64,000 bases of DNA from Hofstenia miamia (lineage: Eukaryota; Xenacoelomorpha; Acoela; Hofsteniidae): assembly GCA_900660155.1 (NCBI GenBank), contig CABFPE010000614.1:266206-330205 (forward strand). The letters run 5' to 3'. The notes beneath the pieces are model-generated. The model saw nothing but the letters and a program-made list of their open reading frames with translations, did no database searches and was not told the DNA's origin. Position numbers and translations under genes: made by a program. Positions 35,795 to 47,822 of the stretch are shown here, piece after piece. The first letter of the stretch is position 1. Each line of letters opens with the position of its first letter.

Positions 35795-37655
35795 CAAATA
35801 ATAAGACAATAGAATGATGTGAAAAGATCAAATTTAAAATAGGTTGGTACATAAATTCGTCAATGTATTATCTTACAGCCATCAGAAATTATCTTACAAC
35901 AGGCATAAATGTTTAAAATGAGCTTAATTAGGACATTGTTTAAAAGACATCTAGTAAAATAACAATAATATGAGATAGAAATTAAAATAATATTTCAGTT
36001 CCCGCCTACATATGTAATTTTCCAAATTATTAAATGTAGTCACTCAGGGCCCCTTTTCTGATTTTATCATTTATCAATTTTGCAATTTTATTCATACTAA
36101 ATACTGCCTTATAATTAGTGAGATTAGTTATGTCATCATGACGTCGTGATTTGTACTATCAAGCTTTTCTAGTGCAGTTATATGAAATTATATATATATA
36201 TATATATATATATTTATACATGTTATTGCTCTTTAATTTTGCAAGGGAACTCGAATGAAAAATTTGTAAAACCCAAACAGTTAATAGTTACTTGATTGTT
36301 ATAAATACCTAAGGAACCTGCAGTGCATGCCACAATATACATGTAATTTGTCTCACTCTAATCATGTTTGCTCTTTTTAATTTATTTTTTAAGCTAACCC
36401 TTTTGGCTGTGTCTATGGATTGTTGTGCAATAATAATTGCTTATGCTCTGTGTAGCATCCACTATCAATCGTTAACAGAGAGTAAATGATTCTTTTAAAT
36501 TATTGTTCCTCATTATATGTGGGTAGGGATGTACTGATGTAAACTTTGTTTCACTCCAATATGAGATATGCTATTGTTAACCTTTACTTAACTTTAAAGT
36601 ACTTGATACTGTTTAGGTATACCACCATCGTAGTTCTTCTCCATGATTTGACTATGGCCTCTGGCCAACTCTGATTTCCGAATCAATCCACATGTGCCTC
36701 CATTGTCAATTGAGTAGTTCCAAGTCTCAGCTCATCAAAGTACTTATGTGTTCCCTATCCTAACTCAGTGCAGTTCTCAAGACTGTTTGTAACTGACTTA
36801 AACTAAATTTGCAGTGTGTAATTGTAGTACTTTGCAACCTGGCAATGTCACTAGCTGCTTAATAAATATTACTTCTGCCATTACCAAAAACTATTGGCTT
36901 TAATTAATATAGTTAGATAAAGTAAATAATTACTTGCAGCTTCCTACCTTATATTTAAATAACAGTACATGCATGGTCTATTTATTGGTCTATTTATAGG
37001 TCACCTAATTTGAAAGTATAATATAGATATAACCTATGATAGGCCATCCTGCCTTTTCTCTGATGTCAGTTATTTAATACATGCAAATGAGTGAATCAAT
37101 AGTCAGCTAAATGGAGAAAAGCTCCTATTCATAGACCTAACCTAAATGCAGGTTCATGGCTTGGATCAAGGACCCTTGCGTCACTCCTGATATGTGTCCA
37201 AGCCACTACTACTGCATTTACCATTTAGCTTGACATGATTGATAGATAAGCAAACCAAATAAAATCTAAAGATAAGATTTTCAAAAAATTTACTTCAACA
37301 GTTTCCAAATTAATTTCAGCTCTATTTATACTCTAATTCAAAAAGTACCTGTCATTTGAAATTTGAATTTAATTTGTCTGCCAAAATGACTAAAAATAAT
37401 GGAAGTGATTTCGCCCCCTTTGTTTAGTCAAATTATTCAACAACAAGTACTAATTTGCTATTTTATTTCTTAGTTGCATTTACAAAAATAATGATGATAA
37501 ATAAACTTAAATTTTTTTAATCAATATATCATAATTCGATCTTAATACTGACTAATCCTTTGATCTTCTCTTCTTTAGCAGCATTATTTTTTGGATTATG
37601 CTACACTCCCTCCTCAGCTTACATTATTTTTAATATGGCTCACTCTCCATGAACC
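35795..37655. other. non-coding stretch with a (TA)n tract
   Basis: 36.4-37.2 kb is somewhat less AT-rich but has no open frame of note. No gene recognised. Confidence 0.4.
36190..36212. repeat. (TA)n microsatellite
   Basis: Uninterrupted TA dinucleotides over about 23 bases. Confidence 0.9.
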
Positions 37656-37661
37656 TGTTCA

Positions 37662-39060
37662 TCAGCTTTTTTTAATGATTATTCCTGCTTGGGGATCGCT
37701 CCAATTTGTACTTACAAATTCAGATTGTTTAGCACTGCCTCTCTCTCTCTCTGTTGTTATGGTACTGTGATAGTGTAAGAATTTTGCGTCCTTAATATTT
37801 TCCAAGATTGGTGTGATTTCTCTGAGTTCGTTCATTTTGGTGGTGAAAATCTCATAAAATTTCCTGTATAGATGTATACCTTTTATTGCTATCATTAGCG
37901 TCATCTGTGGGTCCCCTCTGCTTGTGTGTGCCATTTCCTCATGTATTGCTGTGTTTGGATAGAAAAAAGTGAAGACTTTCCTGAGGCTCCTTGTACTTGC
38001 CACATCTTTGTAGAAGAAACTTATGTTCTCCTTAACCTCTTCTTCTGTTATTATTGTTGCATTGTTCTTATTTAATCTCATCATTGTTACTATCTCTACA
38101 TGTTTTGTGACGTTGTAGAATCAGTAATTTTTATCCCACAAATCCAGCCAGACTACATCATTTACTCCCAAAAATAACATTATAGCCTTTGTTGTTTGTT
38201 TATCTATTTCATTGCATAGTTCTTTTAGTTGCTCATTTATTGGTTTTCCTTGTGTGTATAGATGATACAGAGTTATCTCTCTTTCAACATATACTCTTTC
38301 TTTATTGTTGCTGTTGAGCAATATCTCTTTTGTCTTCTTATAATCATCTGTTTGAACTATTGCTTTTGCTCCTTCTTTCATATTATATTGGTGTAAGAAA
38401 GTTTTTGCGATCTTTACATTTTTGGGTATACTCCATCTTGGGAGTACCATTGGGATAGATACTGTCTGTGGTGGGGTAAAGATGAAGATTTTAGTCATGA
38501 TTTGCCGTTATATCTCTTTATAGTCTTCTGACGTTATTGGCGCTGTCACCAGTCCAATTGTGGCTGGGTAGTTCATCTTGCTGTCTTTCAGCATCTCCCA
38601 AAAGATCTGTGTTAAACCTCTTCTGCTCATTTTCACCTGAATTCTTTCGTTTAATTCTAGTTTTGATGTGATGAATTCTACATCTACTGCCAGCTGATTA
38701 TCTGGTTTTAACATTTCTTATAATTCTGTGAATGCCTCCGTAAACATCAATTTCATTGATGCAACTGTTTGTTCTTCTTTTACGTATTGTAATTTCTGGA
38801 GCAAATCTCCTCCTTTTCTTTTGTTATCTTTATTTCAACTAGGAATCTTTCATCTTCTGTATTGACCCATTATATCGTATGTTCTGGTGTGGAGACTCCC
38901 CATTTCTCTATGTTTATCTTGTCAATCTGTTGTTGTGTTTTCAGGGATAGTATTAATTGCGTTGATGTCAGTAGTAATTCCTCCTCCAGGATCTCTTTTT
39001 GTGTTTTGGTTGTCATTTCACAGACCTTGACAGGTTCTGTTATTCCTCCCCTTCACATCA
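37662..39060 (-). pseudogene. unrecognised coding cluster, broken
   Basis: Protein-like minus-strand frames of 140, 125 and 68 codons (37662-38084, 38121-38498, 38508-38714), preceded by shorter runs up to about 39060, follow one another closely and share a lysine/glutamate/isoleucine-rich composition unlike the random frames around them. I recognise no family, catalytic motif or membrane segment. Examples of text are MTKIFIFTPPQTVSIP, AKAIVQTDDYKKTKEILL and NKNNATIITEEEVKENISFF. The cluster lies head-to-head with the gag-like frame at 39236, so it may be part of a retroelement or virus-like fossil, or an unrelated gene relic. It is treated as a fossil with a handful of breaks and of unknown age. 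Confidence 0.45.
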
Positions 39061-39235
39061 TCTCTGCACTTTTTATAATTTTCACAAACGTGCAGCAAGG
39101 GCTTTCTTTTATTATTTCTCATACTAACGATACCTAGAAAAGGAAGACAGAAAACAACGAACACTTGACACCTTACCAGAGCTTCTAACGGAAAAAGTGA
39201 ACAACTGGAAGAATACCCTAAGCTAAGGAAGAAAA

Positions 39236-40143
39236 ATGGTTCACTCGAAAAAGAAACCTAAAACTAAAGCCAGAACCCAGAAAACTCCTCAGATGAGGAA
39301 CACACCCGAAAACCCAGACGTAAATGTGTCCCTAGCTGAAAGCGAACAATCCCCAACAGAGCAAATACTTCAACCGGCAGAGTTAACTAATGATCTTACG
39401 ACAATTCAATTAATGGAAGTAATTGAAAACAACACTAAAGAAAGGCAACAATTGACAAAACAGATTGAAAAATTAATAGAAAGAGTAAGAGAAGTCGAAA
39501 TAAAACATGCCGAGAAAGAAAGGCTGATAGATGAAATCAAGGAAGACACAAGTCTCCGACTAACAGAACAGAGAAATTTGTTTCAAAACCAAATCGAACA
39601 GTTAACGGAGGTAAACAAGGAAATAAAACTGCAAAGCGATCGTCTACAGAAGATGATAACGGAGTTGCACGAAGAAAATGTTAATCTAAGGGAAGAAAAC
39701 ATTGTGAAACAATTAGAAATTGATAATCTGAAAGACGAATTGAGATTAATCGAGTTGAAGAAAAGCGAAGTAAAAACAATAGAAAATGTGGTGGTAGAAA
39801 AACCGCAGGAATTGAATGCAGCGGTACCACAGGAGGAGTTGACAATAGATGATTATAAAATGGCACAAAATGAAGAAGAATTCATAAAGAAATTAGTAGA
39901 GAATGTGACAAAACAAGTAAAGATAAATTGTGAAAAACCGATTGAAAATAAACCAGTGTTTAAAGAGACAATATTATCGGAAGAGGATGATAATGATACG
40001 TTGGTATGTAAAGCAGTGCTACCGAAATTCACGGGAAGAGTCGATAATTATTCACCTACATTCAACGAATGGCTGGAGATTTTTGAGATGAGCATGAAGG
40101 AGAGGAAAGTAACGCAACAGAGAGCGGCAGCAAGATTCCCGCT
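39236..40143 (+). pseudogene. gag-like ORF of a probable LTR-type element, cut by an assembly joint
   Basis: A frame of about 300 codons from an ATG in good context (GAAAAATGG), ended by an N at 40144. The N-terminal 60 residues are basic and Pro/Thr-rich. Residues about 60-190 are a long Glu/Lys/Leu heptad-rich segment, probably coiled coil. Near residue 270, LPKFTGRVDNYSPTFNEWLE and IFEMSMKERKVTQQRAAARF recall the start of the capsid region in Ty3-like gag proteins (a K-F-x-G block, a W, then an FE). No protease, reverse transcriptase, zinc knuckle or LTR is visible on this contig. Being open throughout suggests it is not very old. Family assignment is tentative. A host coiled-coil protein is the alternative. 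Confidence 0.5.
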
Positions 40144-40144
40144 N
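40144..40144. other. single-N assembly joint
   Basis: Coding character stops abruptly at this base and AT-rich DNA begins, so two contigs were joined here and adjacency across it is not proven. Confidence 0.7.
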
Positions 40145-41059
40145 GATAATACAGGTAGAACAAATTAACCAAAAAGAGATCGCATTTTCGCTATAGCAAT
40201 TAATGTTAAAAATACAATGACTCGTAAATAGGTAAAAAAATTTTTATATACAAGTAAAAATATTCAATTTCGCTATGCAAAACTATTCTTTGATAACGTA
40301 AGTTTTAAGCAAAGGAGATTACAACAGTTTAATGTGTAATAACACCATCAGAAAAAAGACAATAAAAAATAGCGTTTTTAAAACACTTTTTCAAAAATAT
40401 AAAAATTAAAATATTTAAGCGAGCTTTGTTAAAAGCCCACATTTTAAAACAAGACCAAACGCGTATATATTCTAAAATTTATAAAAACAATGGTAAATTA
40501 CACTAAAAATTTGTCTATTTTTTAGTTTGTTTTCAAGCCATACATCTGGTATTTCATCTGATAATGCGTATTTCTCCACTGCCAACCTTTCATGCATCGC
40601 CAGGGTTGTTCATCACGTGTTTAATCTAAGTCCAGATTTAGTCACTGTGTTTTAAAATATAATGAAATTAGTAAAAAAATTTAATAGCGTATAATTACGA
40701 TCATTTTAAAAAAATTAATTAAATACATCCCGTGAATTGTGTTTTGTTCCCATTCCATCTTTTATAATTCTGGTTTTTCAAATAGTGCATACTCTATCGA
40801 GGAAACGACATGATCACATTAACCATGGGATTCCATCAGCGAGCGGATTTCATCTCTCTAAGGCGTTGGCATAGTGACCATATGCATTAATCTTCTGGCA
40901 AACTGACAGAATAACAACTAGACGCACGCGAGCTAAAATACCGTCATTAATTTTAATACATGCATTAAAAATCAATTATACCTTTTGTTACGATCGGTTT
41001 TCGAGGTAGATATGTTTTTCCCATTTTGATAGACAGAGGATCATTTTCTTCTTTATACC
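40145..41059. other. AT-rich stretch, nothing recognised
   Basis: No coding signal. It ends at the 1-kb assembly gap. Confidence 0.45.
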
Positions 41060-42059
41060 NNNNNNNNNNNNNNNNNNNNNNNNNNNNNNNNNNNNNNNNN
41101 NNNNNNNNNNNNNNNNNNNNNNNNNNNNNNNNNNNNNNNNNNNNNNNNNNNNNNNNNNNNNNNNNNNNNNNNNNNNNNNNNNNNNNNNNNNNNNNNNNNN
41201 NNNNNNNNNNNNNNNNNNNNNNNNNNNNNNNNNNNNNNNNNNNNNNNNNNNNNNNNNNNNNNNNNNNNNNNNNNNNNNNNNNNNNNNNNNNNNNNNNNNN
41301 NNNNNNNNNNNNNNNNNNNNNNNNNNNNNNNNNNNNNNNNNNNNNNNNNNNNNNNNNNNNNNNNNNNNNNNNNNNNNNNNNNNNNNNNNNNNNNNNNNNN
41401 NNNNNNNNNNNNNNNNNNNNNNNNNNNNNNNNNNNNNNNNNNNNNNNNNNNNNNNNNNNNNNNNNNNNNNNNNNNNNNNNNNNNNNNNNNNNNNNNNNNN
41501 NNNNNNNNNNNNNNNNNNNNNNNNNNNNNNNNNNNNNNNNNNNNNNNNNNNNNNNNNNNNNNNNNNNNNNNNNNNNNNNNNNNNNNNNNNNNNNNNNNNN
41601 NNNNNNNNNNNNNNNNNNNNNNNNNNNNNNNNNNNNNNNNNNNNNNNNNNNNNNNNNNNNNNNNNNNNNNNNNNNNNNNNNNNNNNNNNNNNNNNNNNNN
41701 NNNNNNNNNNNNNNNNNNNNNNNNNNNNNNNNNNNNNNNNNNNNNNNNNNNNNNNNNNNNNNNNNNNNNNNNNNNNNNNNNNNNNNNNNNNNNNNNNNNN
41801 NNNNNNNNNNNNNNNNNNNNNNNNNNNNNNNNNNNNNNNNNNNNNNNNNNNNNNNNNNNNNNNNNNNNNNNNNNNNNNNNNNNNNNNNNNNNNNNNNNNN
41901 NNNNNNNNNNNNNNNNNNNNNNNNNNNNNNNNNNNNNNNNNNNNNNNNNNNNNNNNNNNNNNNNNNNNNNNNNNNNNNNNNNNNNNNNNNNNNNNNNNNN
42001 NNNNNNNNNNNNNNNNNNNNNNNNNNNNNNNNNNNNNNNNNNNNNNNNNNNNNNNNNNN
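41060..42059. other. assembly gap of 1000 N
   Basis: The round length suggests a placeholder. The body of the second piggyBac element probably lies here. Confidence 0.98.
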
Positions 42060-42345
42060 ATTTCAATATAATACAAATGTCACAAATATAAGTATGCACG
42101 TGTATGTTGGGATTTGATACTGTTTAGGCTATAAGTTTTCAAATTTTGAATTTTAATGACCGATTGCAACACTAGTAAATAAACGAACATAAATATAAAT
42201 ATGAATCTGTCATCAAACAGAATATTCGTGAAACAATCGATCGTTTAAGACGACTTACAAGCAATTATATATGCTTAATTTACAAGACCGGTCAAAATGA
42301 CCGGTCTGGGCATTCGAAGTAACTTAATTTTTGGGCATTCTAGTG
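42060..42345 (+). mobile_element. right end of a second piggyBac copy
   Basis: Nearly the same sequence as 28260-28547, with roughly ten to fifteen differences by eye, including the palindrome GACCGGTCAAAATGACCGGTC and the terminal CTAGTG. The base pattern after the end is TTAG instead of TTAA, a one-base change in the expected target site. The left end and coding part are hidden in the gap or absent. Confidence 0.9.
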
Positions 42346-42349
42346 TTAG

Positions 42350-42958
42350 CCAAGGTAAGATAAAAATGCATTCTCTCAAATATACAGGAGCAAGTTGGAT
42401 TAGTTCGAGTGTAACATTATGGCTTACATTCCCCAGAAAATCAATTATTAACAAGATATGGTTGTATAAAATCGGTATTAATGTGCCAAATCTAAACATT
42501 CTTGGATTAACCCGAATTCTACACGATGCATTTTTATTACGAATTAGCAAACCAGAGCATATAGATTTATAGGTTGTTGATAAAATTGAAACAAAATAAC
42601 TATTTAGTCTAGTTGTGTTCTATATATACACAAACAAACCAATGCATACTGAAAATACCAAAACAATAATGAAAGTTTGCTGTGTCACTAATGCATATTA
42701 TAGATATGCGTTAAACAAAATTAGTTACTGAGTGATTAATAACAGAAAGAGTGCATAATAATTTCACAAAGTTGGTTGTAAACACTACACAAATAAAGAA
42801 CATTCCAAAAATTGAACACACATGGTCAATACAACAATGCTTGCCAATAAAGCATACAAAGAGCATGTGAAAAATAATTTCAAATTACAAGTGATTATAT
42901 AGGCACAAAAATAAATTGCTTTGGTTGCAAAATGACAACTGCAAAAAGACATATAATG
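42350..42958. other. AT-rich stretch, nothing recognised
   Basis: 91-codon frames on both strands at 42275-42572 overlap the piggyBac end and each other, and are shadows. No gene. Confidence 0.4.
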
Positions 42959-42959
42959 A

Positions 42960-43770
42960 AAGTATGGGTCTTGTGGATCATCGAATACTGTTGCAGAAGT
43001 TACACCGTTTTGATATTGATGATATGCTAGCCCTATTGGGAGTTGTTATTGATGGAGTTTACTCTGATTCATTGCGGTTAATAGTGTGAACCGCATAGGT
43101 CTATTTTAAGTTCAATTATCTTCTTCATTTTATAAATGATATAGCTAATTCCTGTAATGACACTCTTACTTTACTTTTCGCGGATGACTAAAAACTTATG
43201 GCTTGTGCAAAATGATTTGAATTAACTGCACAGCTGGTCTAGCAATAACAAGCTTCCACTCAATACTGCAAAAACAGCATTTACGGTTGACAAGGTAACA
43301 TGTTGATATTAAACTTCAGCTTGCATTCTCAGTGAGAGGACGTTTGTTTAGTTTAACAAAAAAATTCAAATTTTCAAACTCTAGATCTATTACGATGAAA
43401 CGCAATTTAACTAGCCGTTTATCGTAAAGCTCGAAATTAAAAATTCATAAACTATATATCCTATCTATTTTGAAGTATAGGTCAATAATCTGATTTGACA
43501 AAAATTATAGAAACTTCAAGAACGTTGAAAAGTTGAAGACTATTGGGTTGTTGCCAATATCTCTCTATTTGCATTATCTTGACCTCGGTATTCTCAACAA
43601 GGTACTCAATAACCAATGTCATTGAAATTGATCTCTCACATACCAACACTAGTTATTGTTTCAGAAATCCAACTACGCGTACTTGTATTAAACAGAACTA
43701 AACTGAAATCAACCGACTGTTTCTTTATTCACAGATGTAGGACTCTTGAAAATCACTTTTAGTAAAATTA
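42960..43770 (+). pseudogene. LINE fragment, reverse transcriptase and C-terminal relics
   Basis: Plus-strand text in order: LVDHRILLQKLHRFDIDDML (about 42970), which is the end of motif A; NDIANSCNDTLTLLFADD (about 43135), with the catalytic FADD box; NDLNxLHSWSSNNKLPLNTA (about 43212), the following helix; and VEKLKTIGLLPISLYLHYLD (about 43528), resembling the C-terminal part of CR1/jockey-like LINE proteins. The motif B block is lost, stops and frame changes are numerous, and both ends are undefined. A different copy from those at 10.1 and 45.2 kb. Confidence 0.65.
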
Positions 43771-43774
43771 GATG

Positions 43775-45195
43775 ATAAACCACCTGTAATTAAAAGACAA
43801 CTAAAACACATTTAGTAATATTTTCTATCGTATTACTCGCAAAATTCATGTAAAATCTTCTATGCTGTTGATTTGCTTATAGGTTCGCATTATTGATGAA
43901 TAAAGTTTTTTTAGTGTACTAAAGCAAGTGCAGTCACGCTTGACAAGAAATCCATTGAGCGTCACTTGAAAATGTGTCCCCTAAAGTAAAATAACGCCAT
44001 CCATTATTTTAATTTGTTCTTCAACAACCCAGTGCACGAGAGGGTTGCAAAAATATATAAAAACGCCACGAACCTGCAAAAAATAGGTACATTCGACTCA
44101 TAATTTCAAAAACTAGGTAAATTAAACAATGTATACATTAATTTCAAATTTGATTATCATACATTTCAAAGACACATAATTAAGAGATAAAAATTCATAT
44201 AAATTATTGCGTTATTCAATAAATGGCAATTACTGATCAATCAATGATAGTAATAGATTTCTATTTTAAAGAAATAACTGTCAACATTCGAATATTTAAA
44301 AACACAAAACTAAAAATTTTGAAACTCAAGGTGATGATTTCAAGAAGCTAATCGAGCTAGTAGTGAGTTCGTACTTTTTGGTATTTACCAAAAATTTTTG
44401 TTTCGTAAATTTAAAATTCTAATTAGCTTTTCAGAGCCAATTCTCACGTAAAATATACGAAAAACTAAAGAAGTGAAACTTTCTTGAAATCAAAATGCTT
44501 CAAGATGATTTTTGGATTCTGTCTCACTTCCCCCAAACTCATTTCCCTCAAGTCTGACATCACAAAATATTCAATACCATTAGAGACAAAATTTCAATGA
44601 AATTGTAATTATATATTTAAATAAATATATATATTTCTTACAACTTTATTTTGATTAGTTTTTTATGTAGTTAAGATTGCTGAAATATGAAAAGATTTAC
44701 TGATTTTTAAATAATTGTTGAGATTTCAATGATTATAAGTAAGCTGAAAATTGAAAAATGGATAAATGATGTCAAAATTGCTAACAACATAAAGAACTGC
44801 CCAAAGCCACGCTAACAATTGATTTTGGATGCTGCTGAGTTAAACCAATGTTAATTTATCATTTAGCTTCAAGAACAGAATATTTGGTCCATGTTTAACA
44901 TTTTGAGCAAGTATTGTGCACCTATTCTGAGCAGAAGTTGAGTACTTTCAGCAAATAGTTCAAAATCCATTTTTTCTAGAAAATTGTCCAGTTGAGGCCA
45001 GTTTTCAATATGACTTTGCAGACCAGCCTTGGTGTTCACTTGATACATCTACAAAACCTGAGCATCTAAGAGATTGGTTTTTTACAGTGATAGCACAACT
45101 CCTTATGTTATATACTGGTACACTCTTTGTTTGAAATAATCAATTTGTATGTGCTGAAAAAATGAAAGACCCATAACTCACTACCTTCATACTTT
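43775..45195. other. AT-rich stretch, nothing recognised
   Basis: No open frame or repeat that I can support. Confidence 0.4.
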
Positions 45196-45199
45196 TCTT

Positions 45200-46890
45200 C
45201 CCACACTTCATCTGTTTAATATTACAGGCACTGCCAAATGTAAATATCTTAAAACACTGTTTAGAAAACTCTTGCCAAACTTATCAATTTATCTACTCAT
45301 CTTTTTCATTCAATTGAACTTGATAAAATTATCTTTATAGAGCAATTTTCTGACAAATCATCTCTGAATACATGCAACAAATTGTTAAAATCTTTAAGAT
45401 CCTATAAAACTATTCAATTTTTAACTTGGAAAAATCAGCATGTAGAAAACCCTTCTGAAATTTGTTCTATGTTTAACCAATGTTTTCAATCTGTATTTTC
45501 AGAGCCTAATTCAATTAATTGCAATTTTTTTAATTTGATAGACAATACAATTAACTGTTCACTAGATAAAATTATTGAATTAATAAAAGACTCTACTTGA
45601 CATTGTTGTGGATTAGATTATCTTCCATCTTCATTCACTAAGACATGTGCCAATTCCCTTTCACCTCATATTCTTAATGATTTTAATTATTGCATTGAAC
45701 TTGGTGAGTGAAAAATGGCAAAATTTTTACCATTGCACAAAAAAGGTTCAAAAAATTATGTTAAAAATTACCATGCAATTAGTATTCTCCCAAAAATTTC
45801 ACTTTTATTTGAAAAACATTTTTTAATGAACTACACCCTATAATTAAAAATAGACTAAATTCTACCCAGTTTGGATGTACCAAGAGTTGGTCATCAATCA
45901 CTCAATTACTAATGTACTTTGACAATATTTATCATGATTTTGATGCAGGAATTACCTCAGCAGCTTTTTTTACTTAGATTTTTGAAAAGCTTTTAATAAA
46001 GTACTCCATGATTTACAAACCACAAAATAATTTTGATATTGGTGGTAATATTCTTTCCATACTTGCATCTTACTTATCAAATCATGTTCAGGAAGTCCAT
46101 TACAATGGAGCTGTCTGTAGTCATTTACCAGTTACTAGTGGAGTGCCTCAAGACTCCTCTGTGGACCTTTACTATTTCTCTGCTTCATAAATGACCTGTT
46201 GAAAACAAGATGGAGCTTAATTCTGACAAATTTGAAAGGATTACTTTTGGAAACATTTTTAAGCCTTTTCAACAACTTGCTAATGACATTGATGTTTGCC
46301 CTAGTTTATTAGTGTGAGATTTAGGTGTTTATGTCAGAATTAACTTATCCTGATCTGACCATATATTTTACAAACTAGTAAATTGCAATAATGTTTTTAT
46401 GTTTTTACATTGTTCTTTGCCATACATCACCAATACATCTACCAAAATCATTTTATATAAAAGTAGGATTTTATCCATCTTAATGTAGGCATCTCCTCTA
46501 TGGCTTCCATCATTTTCCAATATTTCACATCTTGAAAACTTTCAAGGAAGATGTACTAAGTGGATATCCAAAATTTTTAAGTATAATCATAGACTTATTG
46601 CTCTATATTTGCTTTCAATATCCCTTTTGTGTTAATATAAAGATATGGCGATGCATTATTACATGATATTTATGATTTTGACATCTTTTGTAACATTTAA
46701 TTTTATGTACCATTGCAATCTAATCTTCAATCAAGTTCCATTACTATATATCAACTATCAAAAAATAGGAAAACAAAAACTCAGCAATCTTATTTTAGAA
46801 AGTTTATTTTCTGCCCCTGCAATATTTGATTTTTTCTTTTAATTTTTAATATTTTTGTTATTCAATTTCAAATAAAGTTGTTTTATTATT
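45200..46890 (+). mobile_element. decayed CR1/L2-like LINE with microsatellite-like tail
   Basis: A LINE lacking its endonuclease part. Coding relics: LKSLRSYKTIQFLTWKNQ (about 45382) and NPSEICSMFNQCFQSVFSE from the linker; FLPLHKKGSKNYVKNYHAIS (about 45724), the fingers of the reverse transcriptase; SILASYLSNHVQEVHYNGAV and VTSGVPQDSS (about 46046-46154), the motif B region; and APLWLPSFSNISHLENFQGR (about 46488), typical of the C-terminal region. The catalytic DD box is not recognisable. A frame ends FFF and stop at about 46840, an AATAAA follows at 46871, and the sequence closes with TTTTATTATTGTTATT. At that tail the minus-strand R2-like LINE begins, so its insertion may have split this tail. 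Confidence 0.7.
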
Positions 46891-46943
46891 GTTATTCTTA
46901 CATCTCACAGCTTCATGCTGGTTTCCCTCTCAGCTCAGGGAAC

Positions 46944-47078
46944 TCACCAGTTCCCAGGGAGTCTGAGAGCTTTTCTCAGGACTCTAGCTGTTCCTAACAA
47001 TGCTGCCTTCTGTGCTACCACTCCTCCCCCCTTTGGTACTCTCAACTCCTCCAAGTATCTCTTATGCTTCTTACTTAC
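46944..47078 (-). CDS. C-terminal end of the R2-like LINE protein
   Basis: Minus-strand frame from the target duplication (GTAA) reads VSKKHKRYLEELRVPKGG and then QKAALLGTARVLRKALRL, with a TGA at 46946-46944. The phrase QKxALLGTARxLRK is the usual last motif of this LINE group. The frame matches the one that ends at 48013, so the two parts were one ORF before the insertion. Confidence 0.8.
   Translation of the reverse strand, partial: VSKKHKRYLEELRVPKGGGVVAQKAALLGTARVLRKALRLPGNW
47075..47078. repeat. left target-site duplication (TTAC)
   Basis: TTAC lies just outside the left LTR (47075-47078), and TTAC again just outside the right one (48013-48016). Confidence 0.8.
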
Positions 47079-47268
47079 TGTAGAATCACTGGGGTGTGAT
47101 TCTAGCAAACTCAAAGAGAATACAGTTCAAACTATTTCTATTTACAAAATGCTTTCAGCTTTATATATACAATATTTACAATATGTACAAATATTACAAC
47201 TACCAGTCACTAACAAGAAAAGCACGAGATCTGGCCAATAAATAGTAACAACTACCAGCAATGCTACA
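47079..47268 (-). repeat. 3' LTR of the TRIM-like element
   Basis: 190 bp. One end carries a hairpin, TAGAATCAC with its inverse GTGATTCTA around a 6-base loop. A short TATATATA motif lies near the middle. Confidence 0.8.
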
Positions 47269-47347
47269 TGCTGCCCCAGGCCAGACTTGGCGACTTTTCT
47301 TGTGTGCCCAATGGTGGAGGATTTAACCCAAAAGGATCCATTCAACA

Positions 47348-47788
47348 GCTCTTCACTCAAACATGCAAAAACTAAGGCATAGGATTGTCTGACCCCTATC
47401 GATTGTGTTAATCTTGTGGAGAGGCATCAGATTTAACCATTGAAACTGTGTCCATCACCAATTGTGGCCAGCAATGACTGAGAACAGCAAACTAAAAACC
47501 ATCTTCTTTGCAGCATCATTACAAGCTCCTCGCTCAAACATGCAAAAACTAAGGCGTAGGATTGTCTGACCCCTATCGATTGCGTTAATCTTGTGGAGAG
47601 GCATCAGATTTAACCATTGAAACTGTGTCCATCACCAATTGTGGCCAGCAATGACGGGGACAGCAAACTGAAAACCATCTTCTTTACAGCATCATTACAA
47701 GCTCCTCACTCAAACATGCAAAAACTAAGGCATAGGATTGTCTGACCCATATCAATTGCGTTAATCTTGCGGAGAGGCATTAGAATGT
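47348..47788. repeat. 2.5 tandem copies of a 177-bp unit inside the TRIM-like element
   Basis: The block CTCAAACATGCAAAAACTAA starts at 47356, 47533 and 47709. The third copy stops at about 47788. The units differ by only a few bases. Confidence 0.85.
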
Positions 47789-47802
47789 TCTGCATCACAT
47801 CA

Positions 47803-47822
47803 GGGTCCTGTCATGGTCGCCA
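47803..47822 (-). promoter_or_regulatory. primer-binding site of the TRIM-like element
   Basis: TGGCGACCATGACAGGACCC on the minus strand directly adjoins the 5' LTR. It is complementary to a sequence ending GGTCGCCA, as expected for an arginine tRNA (TCG type) from memory of insect tRNAs. The exact tRNA of this species is unknown. Confidence 0.6.

Noticed and set aside
40988-42117. Open frames of about 350 codons on both strands
   Set aside because: They consist almost entirely of Ns in the assembly gap.
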